64,000 nt of DNA from assembly GCF_000208865.1 (NCBI RefSeq), contig NC_018397.1, positions 5,609,748 through 5,673,747 of the forward strand, read 5' to 3'. The stretch's first letter is position 1, and every line of letters starts with the position of its first letter. Shown piece after piece: positions 58,196-64,000 of the stretch. A program made the translations under genes and the position numbers. This DNA comes from Neospora caninum Liverpool (Eukaryota; Apicomplexa; Conoidasida; Eucoccidiorida; Sarcocystidae). Under the pieces are notes generated by a model. That model saw nothing but the letters and a program-made list of their open reading frames with translations. It ran no database searches and had not been told where the DNA came from.

Positions 58196-58962
58196 ATGTT
58201 GGGCGGTAAAGTATTCGTATGCAGATATATATGCTGTGGATGTGTCAGTTCGGGTGTACGTCAGTGTGCGTGTCGAGGAAGGGCGGCATGTGCTTGAAAG
58301 TTCCGAGAACGTGCGCAAGTCTGAGGCGAGTGTAGTCTCGTCGACAGAGATAGACCTGAGTGAAGGTGCGGGTTCTTCTCTCGAACGCGACCGGCGCCTC
58401 TCCTTCGTTTCTGCTTGCGCGTGTGCAGAGCGTGGTCCGGTATGTGCGCGTCTCGCCGTCTCAAGGGGCGCGAAGGCTCTCCAGCGACGGCGCCGACAGC
58501 GACAAAACCACGCACGGCGCGGCCGTCTCCTCAGCACGCGCCGAAAACATGTCACCTTGGCTCTTAGGGTGTACCGTGACAACCTCCTTCGGGTCGTTTC
58601 TTCAGCCTCCAGTCAACGCGCCTGCGCAGACCCCGGCGGCCGGTGCCTGTCCCTCTTCTCCTCTCGCGAAAACCGAGGGAACGAAAGGACGTGCGAGCGC
58701 TCGGTCCTCCGCTTCCGCTTCGCCGTCAGAGACAAGGCAGAGCCGTCTCGCGTCGAGAGGCCGAACGCGAGAAGATTCCCTTTCTGTTTCTTGGTCACAA
58801 GGTGGAAGCTTGGCCGGGACTGCCCGTGGCAGCAAGGAAGGCCGCGCCCGGACCCCGGTGAAGAAGGCGGCAGGGAAAAAGGCAAAAGGCGGGAGACCTC
58901 CGATGCGCTCCAGAAAAGGGAAGGGAAAGAAAGGTAAAAAGCGAGGCCAGGGGCGAAAGTGA
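56717..58962 (+). CDS. RRP17/NOL12-like nucleolar protein, N-terminus unresolved
   Basis: RRP17/NOL12 proteins act in the nucleolus in 5'-end processing of large-subunit rRNA precursors. Four exons are supported: (acceptor before) 56717-56822, 56998-57094, 57522-57790 and 58429-58962 (TGA), all GT-AG and in phase. The first reads REFIEGFAKRKAQRRQAAQEQE and then a charged helix EARREKEERRRLKRQ, matching the family signature RxEFLTGFxKRK...; the second continues the helix (RQELLMKHVADLEEARRNARIAHA). The third is a Lys/Arg/Glu-rich linker. The last contains GCTVTTSFGSFL, comparable to the VTVTTISDLDL segment of NOL12, and ends in a very basic KKAAGKKAKGG...KGKGKKGKKRGQGRK tail, suitable for nucleolar retention and RNA binding. 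The exon starting at 56717 needs two bases of a codon from an upstream exon holding the ATG, which I could not fix. Family call is moderate because the domain is short and charged. Confidence 0.7.
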
Positions 58963-60942
58963 AGGCAGCCTCTGGAAACCCCAGACAGACAGAGGGACAC
59001 GAGAAGCGAAGGAGCGAGAGAAGCCTCGGGAGAGACGTCGGGGTTTGCTGGTGTATCGCCAGGTGTGCACGCAATGGGATTTCCGAAACAAACCGGTAGC
59101 AGTGAATTTGTTTTGCACGTGGCAGCTACTTTCTTCTCTCCCACGTGAATGGAAGCGGCGGGAACGAGACAGTGGCGGGGAGTTCTCTGTTGAAACCCAA
59201 GCCGTGCCTGCCTGCCCTCCTGACCGCAGTGACTGCCTGCGCATTTGCTTTTGCGCTCTCCCAAACGAGCTAATCAAAGCTCTGCCGGTTCGGGGCTGTG
59301 CACTCTCTAGCGACAGGCGCGAAGCCGCAGCTTTCGGGACTCCGGGAGACCGCCCGTTCAGAAAAACCGCGACGCATTCTTGCCTCTAAAGTTCCACGGA
59401 ACCAGCTCTAAGGAGAGAGGCGAAGTAAGCAGCGAAACACGGGAGAGAAAACGGGATCCGCCGGCGTGCTGGGAGGTCAGGTGAGTGGCAGGCAAAGAGA
59501 ACGGCGGCGAGCGGCGACGGCAAAAAAGGCCCCCACAAAAGGCGCACCTTCTCATCGTCCACGGACGCAGTCGCGGGAACGGTGAAAAAAGATCACGAGC
59601 GCGACACGGTTCCTCAGCGACACGTGTGTGGCGCGTGCGCTGTCTTACGGAAAATGGTGCCTTTCGGGCGAAATCTGTACACAAAATATGGACGAAAGCA
59701 AACCCCCAGTCGGCCAGGCATCCCCGTTCAGGCTAGCGCAAATGGATAAACTTACATCTACCATATCGAGTTGGAAGCTTCGATGCAGAGCGCGAGATTG
59801 AGCTGCGTGTGGCCAGGTGATGCCGCGCTCTTCTCTTTGCCGCCACGAGCGAAAAGAGAACGCGACTCCAAGCCCTCCGCTGCTCGCCTGCCGCCTCATA
59901 TATACGCATTCTCAGACATGCAGATTGAGACAGAATTGACGTTCACGGACAGAAATTCGCGCTCTTCTGCCTCCTTTGGCGTTCGTACTTCCCGCCGGCG
60001 TCGATTCGCGTCTTGCCAAAAACCCGTCAATTCCTTTTTTCTCGAAAAGGAACGACGCGGCTGCGCAGGAAGGCCACCGAGAGCCTGGAAGCTACCGGCC
60101 CCGGGAATCTTGCGGAAGACACCCCAGTCGCGCTCCTTTTGGAACGCCCAGACACAAGAAAGCACCTCGTGTGCTCGCGAGCTCGAGCGGTCTCGGGAGC
60201 GTTCTGGCCCCTGATAGAAAGGAAAGAAGTACACGTGGCGGAGATGCTGCCTTGCACAGACAAAAGACAAATTGTCCCCACGCCTTGCGCCCATACACAT
60301 ACGCACGTACACATTCATGTTCACATGCATATGCATATAGGTATCCGTGTATACACGAGTCTTGAAAATGCATCCAGCATCCAGGCGCTCTGCAGATAGG
60401 TATGGAGGCACAACGAGTCGCTTCCACTTTTAGCGTTTCGTGTGCCCCATAATTTCACCTGCGAGAAAAGAGTCCTGGATGGCCTTCCCAAGCCACGCAG
60501 AGATGCGTGAACGCGGCCACGAAACTGATACGCGCACCGGAATGAAGAGAAGACAGAAGATACTTTATGTTTCCTCTTTGGCGCTTTTCCGCTGCCCGCG
60601 AGGCTGCGTAGAGAGCGACCTAGTACGAACGCGCAGGAAAGACTACGCGACGGCAGAGACAGCGGTCTCAAGATCCTTCATCTCTCTGGAGCTCTCTGGC
60701 GCCCCGGACGCGGCGTAAGGATTCTCCACTCCGCATTTGCGGCTTGCCGGGAAACGCCCCTTCCCCTTGAAGCTTTGCGCCGCGCGCTGCTGCCCCATGC
60801 AAGACAGCCGTCCAGGCGCCGTGCGACTCCACACGTGTGCACGCCGAAGTTCTTTTCCCAGATCCAAACGACAAGTGAGTCACGACACGTTGGAGAGCTT
60901 CTGCGAACCACCAGTCCCTGCTTTTTCCGGTTTGAGAGGAAG
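58963..60942. other. Convergent intergenic region
   Basis: A 2 kb interval between the 3' ends of the RRP17-like gene and the right-edge gene. It contains a short run of CATATG/CATGCATATG-type alternation near 60300-60345. No gene is supported; several frames of 70-170 codons overlap on both strands without features. Confidence 0.5.
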
Positions 60943-63900
60943 TCATCTCGAACTCGCAGAGGCCGGCTGCGATGTCTGGTGGGAGCGGTGGGTCTTCAGA
61001 AGGCGATAGAGGCCTGGAGAAAAAAATGGCCGACACAGAGAAAGCAAGTTGAAACACCGGAAAAACGTTTCCCCAGATCTCATTCAGAACAAGCTACCGA
61101 CTCAAAGAGGGTTAGTGCGCGTCATTTCACCGTAACGATCTCTGCCAAGTTTCCCTCTTCCACACGTGGATCCCCACCACGGACATACTGGGCACGTATG
61201 CTCTGTCCAGCGTACATGCATGCACCTGGAAAGACAGGCGTGATACCTGCGCAAAGATCGTATACATGTATGTACATGCATATATTCATACATATACAAA
61301 GACGGTCATGGATGCATATGCCCATACGTTCATGCGGTCGTATTCGCACGGGCGTCTACGCGTGCATGCGTGTGAGAGTTCCGACGAAGACACCTTCGAA
61401 CCAACGGCGCATTTGCGTACGAATACACATCTGACATACGAATCAATATATACATATATATGTCTGCAGAGATGTCTGGCCGTGGACGGGTTTCGCCTGA
61501 CAGAAGCACACTTACCTCGCACGTGTCCGATGCAGTCATGAGCTGCAGGGGAGCTTTCGAATCTCAGCACCATCAGAGGTTGTGTCTGGGGCGAGAGGAC
61601 CAGGGAAAACACTCGAACAACCGCATTCATTTGCCAGCATTCCCCGGTTCTTTCCCGGACACTCACCAGACTTTCGATTGACAGAGAGGCAGTCAGGGCA
61701 CAGCGCGATTTTACATCTTGCTCGACGGAGAGGGACTCACAGGACCGCGTCACGCACAAACACAAACCTACCACACATACGCACACGTAAGCACATAAAA
61801 AAGTACACACATGCATACACACACATACATACATATACTTACATATTCATAGAGACGGCATGTGCCTGATGGAGCGTATCGCACCGATGCTGAAGGTGCG
61901 ATGGCCACGAGAAGGGACGCATGCGGAAACAGCGATAGCGGGCGACTCTGACACAACTGGGTAAGCCTGTGGCTGGGGAGGGAAGGCATGTTGCGGTTTC
62001 CACGCGTCGCATCAGCATGCAGTTCCCACCTTATTGGCGTTGAAGTAGAAACAGAGCAGCTTCGAGTTGTTTTTTTTGCTGGTGATCTTGAGAATCTCTG
62101 AGAGTTCGAAGGACGCGTAGACCTGCACGACCTCCTCCAAGTGCGTTTCGTCCTGTTCCCCTTCGCTTTTTCTTCGCTCACGTGTCTCCGCGACTGGGTT
62201 CAGTGCCGCTTGCCCGCCCACCGAAGTCTCCAGTCGCCTCTCTGTCTCGCCTTCCCCGGCCCTGTCTCCTTCGCCCCGAGGCGCCGGGCTCTGCCCAGGC
62301 GGCGGACTCGGAACAAGTCCGCAGAATTCCTCGACATCGCGTCCTTCTATCACGCGGTTTCCCCCGCCAAGAAGTCCCAAAAACGCCGGCGTCTCTTCTG
62401 CACGCCCCGTCTCCTGCTCACCCCCTTCACGTTCTCCGCCTTCCGTCCCTTCTTCCTCGCTCGGCGCCCCTTCCGCTTCGCTCGCAGCTTCCGCTTTCGC
62501 CTCTCTTCTCGCCGCTGGTTTCCGCTCGGCTTTCTGCGCCGGCTCTCCACGGAACGTTCTGTCGCAGCCAACCACGCGCCGGCGCCGCACGAGCATCGGC
62601 TCGGGCGCGCTCACGAGGAGGAGTCGCGCCGGCGTGATCATAATGCGGCAGCTCTCCGGCGTAGGGCGATTCATTTGCCACTCTCGGAGATAGGTGTACC
62701 CCTCGCCGAGGCCTGCGGCCACGAATTGCCCCGCAACCGAAGACGCGAGAGACTGCAGCGGCACTCCGGACGCAGCGGCGTCTCCGCCGGAAAGGCCGCG
62801 ACTCGGGAGCGAAGCTACCGACGCGGAGGACTGCGAACGCTTCCCCCCCGAAGCTGGCGACGCGGACGTCGCTTCGGGCGATGCGGCATGGAAAACGCCG
62901 AGAAAACTGCGTCGGCCTTTCTTCGGAGACGCAGGCGATCCCGGAGCTTCTCCGGAGATCCCCGCGGCGAAGGAGCCGCCGCGGCGGTTCGACGGCGAGG
63001 TCACGTCCGCAGGCGACCCCGACAACGACCGCGTTTTCCTCTCTTTCGGAGACGCGTTTTCGCGAGGAGCGATGGAGCAAAAGGTGTACCGTTCTTCGCC
63101 ATCGACAGACGCAGATCCCTGCCTGTAACTGGACCCGTCCCCGTCTCCCTGTTCATTGCCCTCGCATAGGGGGCTCCCTGCGCTCTCTGCTTCCTCTCTT
63201 TTTTCGCCCAACTGGCCGGCGAGTTCGTCTCCGACCCTTCTCTGCAGTGCGCGGCGTCGAGATTCCAGGACGAGCTCCACGGAGGGCTGAAAGACACCCT
63301 CGATGAAACAGTGGAAACATCGCAGCTGCTCCGTGTACTGGGAAGTGACCAAGTCTCGCCAGTTGAGCAGATAGAGACTGACGGGGAGCGTAGGAATGTG
63401 CGCGAGCGTTCCGCTCCTTACCGGCGCTGCGGCAGGCCCGACAGGCCGAGCTCCGCCTTCGTTTCTGTCTCCGGTGTGCACGGGCGGCGCGTCTCCTGGT
63501 CCTTCTTTCTTCTCGGCTCGTGCTCCGCCTTCCTGCCGCTCGCCTCGCAGAGGGCCCGACGTGCGTCCCTCCTTGGCGGGCCGCGAGGCCCCCACGCCCG
63601 CCGGTGGACTCGGCGCAGGCTCAACGCAACACGGCGAGACTGCGGCCCCACAACTCGCGCAGCAGCGCCACGCTCCGGCCGACGGCGGGACGGCGTAGCC
63701 CCCACAGGGCGCGCAGGCAGCAGCGCAGGGGAGCCCCGTGCCGCGTTCCCCTGGCGACGACCCAGAACGAGAGGATGTCGAAGCGGCGCGAGACGAGCCG
63801 GGCCCGGACAAGGCGCCGTGGCAGTGGGGACAGAACGGCGGAAAGAGGAGACACACGTCGCCGAGCGGCACGAGCGACAGGGGGTACCCTGGAGCGGGGC

Positions 63901-64000
63901 TGTCCGCAGAGACAGGCGCCAACATCGCTGCGCCAGGAGGGGCGAAACTGTGGGAGCTGTAGCCGAGGGAGACACCCTGACCGGGTGCAAACGCGGAGAC
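60943..64000 (-). CDS. Zinc-ribbon-like and PH/GRAM-like protein, 3' exons (5' end outside window)
   Basis: Three exons in transcript order: from beyond 64000 to 62030, then 61585-61516 and 61013-60943 (TGA). GT-AG junctions and phases agree (0 then 1). The frame is open to the window edge (FAPGQGVSLGY... before the first in-window Met at 63925), so that Met is probably internal. Near the start of the visible part are two Cys pairs, FCPHCHGAL and CAPCGGYAVPP...WRCCASCGAA, like zinc ribbons. An ordered stretch LPVSLYLLNWRDLVTSQYT follows, then a Ser/Glu-rich insertion. The C-terminal part reads SCRIMITPARLLLVSA, a charged insertion, YASFELSEILKITSKKNNSK, LLCFYFNANK|TQPLMVLRFES and HVRG|LYRLLKTH. 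Strand pattern and final helix suggest a PH or GRAM-like fold split by an insertion; the exon joins restore it smoothly. I do not recognise the family and give no function. A membrane- or lipid-related adaptor is one guess. Confidence 0.72.

Noticed and set aside
1..64000. CRISPR arrays, operons, insertion sequences or phage elements
   Set aside because: None seen. The repeats are simple TA, GA/CT or coding minisatellites, and gene structure is eukaryotic with spliceosomal introns.

Overview
The window is nuclear DNA from an apicomplexan of the coccidian (Sarcocystidae) type, most like Toxoplasma, Hammondia or Neospora. The evidence is the gene style: GC-rich coding exons, GT-AG introns of a few hundred bases carrying (TA)n runs, many TGCATGC motifs, and conserved enzymes swollen by low-complexity insertions. 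Some proteins begin with leader-like N-termini that suggest organelle or secretory targeting. There are no operons, ribosome binding sites or CRISPR arrays. I rebuilt the multi-exon genes by hand from splice signals, exact codon phase and family conservation.

Left third (1-24.9 kb): the 3' part of ALG5 (+), an organelle-type ribosome recycling factor (-), a membrane-anchored thioredoxin-fold protein in nine exons (+), and a 2353-residue valyl-tRNA synthetase with a hydrophobic leader (-). The recycling factor and thioredoxin genes diverge from one 1.57 kb interval that holds a purine minisatellite. The 3' flank of the thioredoxin gene is a pyrimidine tract that contains a 100-N assembly gap. 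Three of these four neighbours look organelle-directed.

Middle (24.9-47 kb): a small SWIM-domain protein of the SWS1/ZSWIM7 family (-) diverges from the ribosome export adaptor NMD3 (+). Then come three single-exon orphans: a 649-residue disordered protein (-), a four-helix membrane protein (+) and a small protein with a signal peptide (-). They are separated by gene-poor stretches, one of which may hold an eroded gene (38.5-40.2 kb).

Right third (47-64 kb): proteasome subunit alpha-7/PSMA3 (+), whose first intron carries the 5' half of an organelle- or bacterial-type tRNA-Leu followed by AT-rich DNA; an OTU-family cysteine protease (-) with a predicted signal peptide and 58-residue tandem repeats; an RRP17/NOL12-like nucleolar protein (+) with an unresolved first exon; and the 3' exons of a gene with zinc-ribbon-like and PH/GRAM-like segments (-) running off the right edge.

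The genes are not one pathway. The themes are N-glycosylation (ALG5), organelle translation and redox (RRF, Trx, ValRS), ribosome maturation (NMD3, RRP17), proteostasis (PSMA3, OTU) and recombination repair (SWS1). The most interesting items are the secreted OTU protein, the SWS1 homologue, the organelle tRNA fragment in the proteasome intron, and two stop-free, frame-preserving introns in ValRS.
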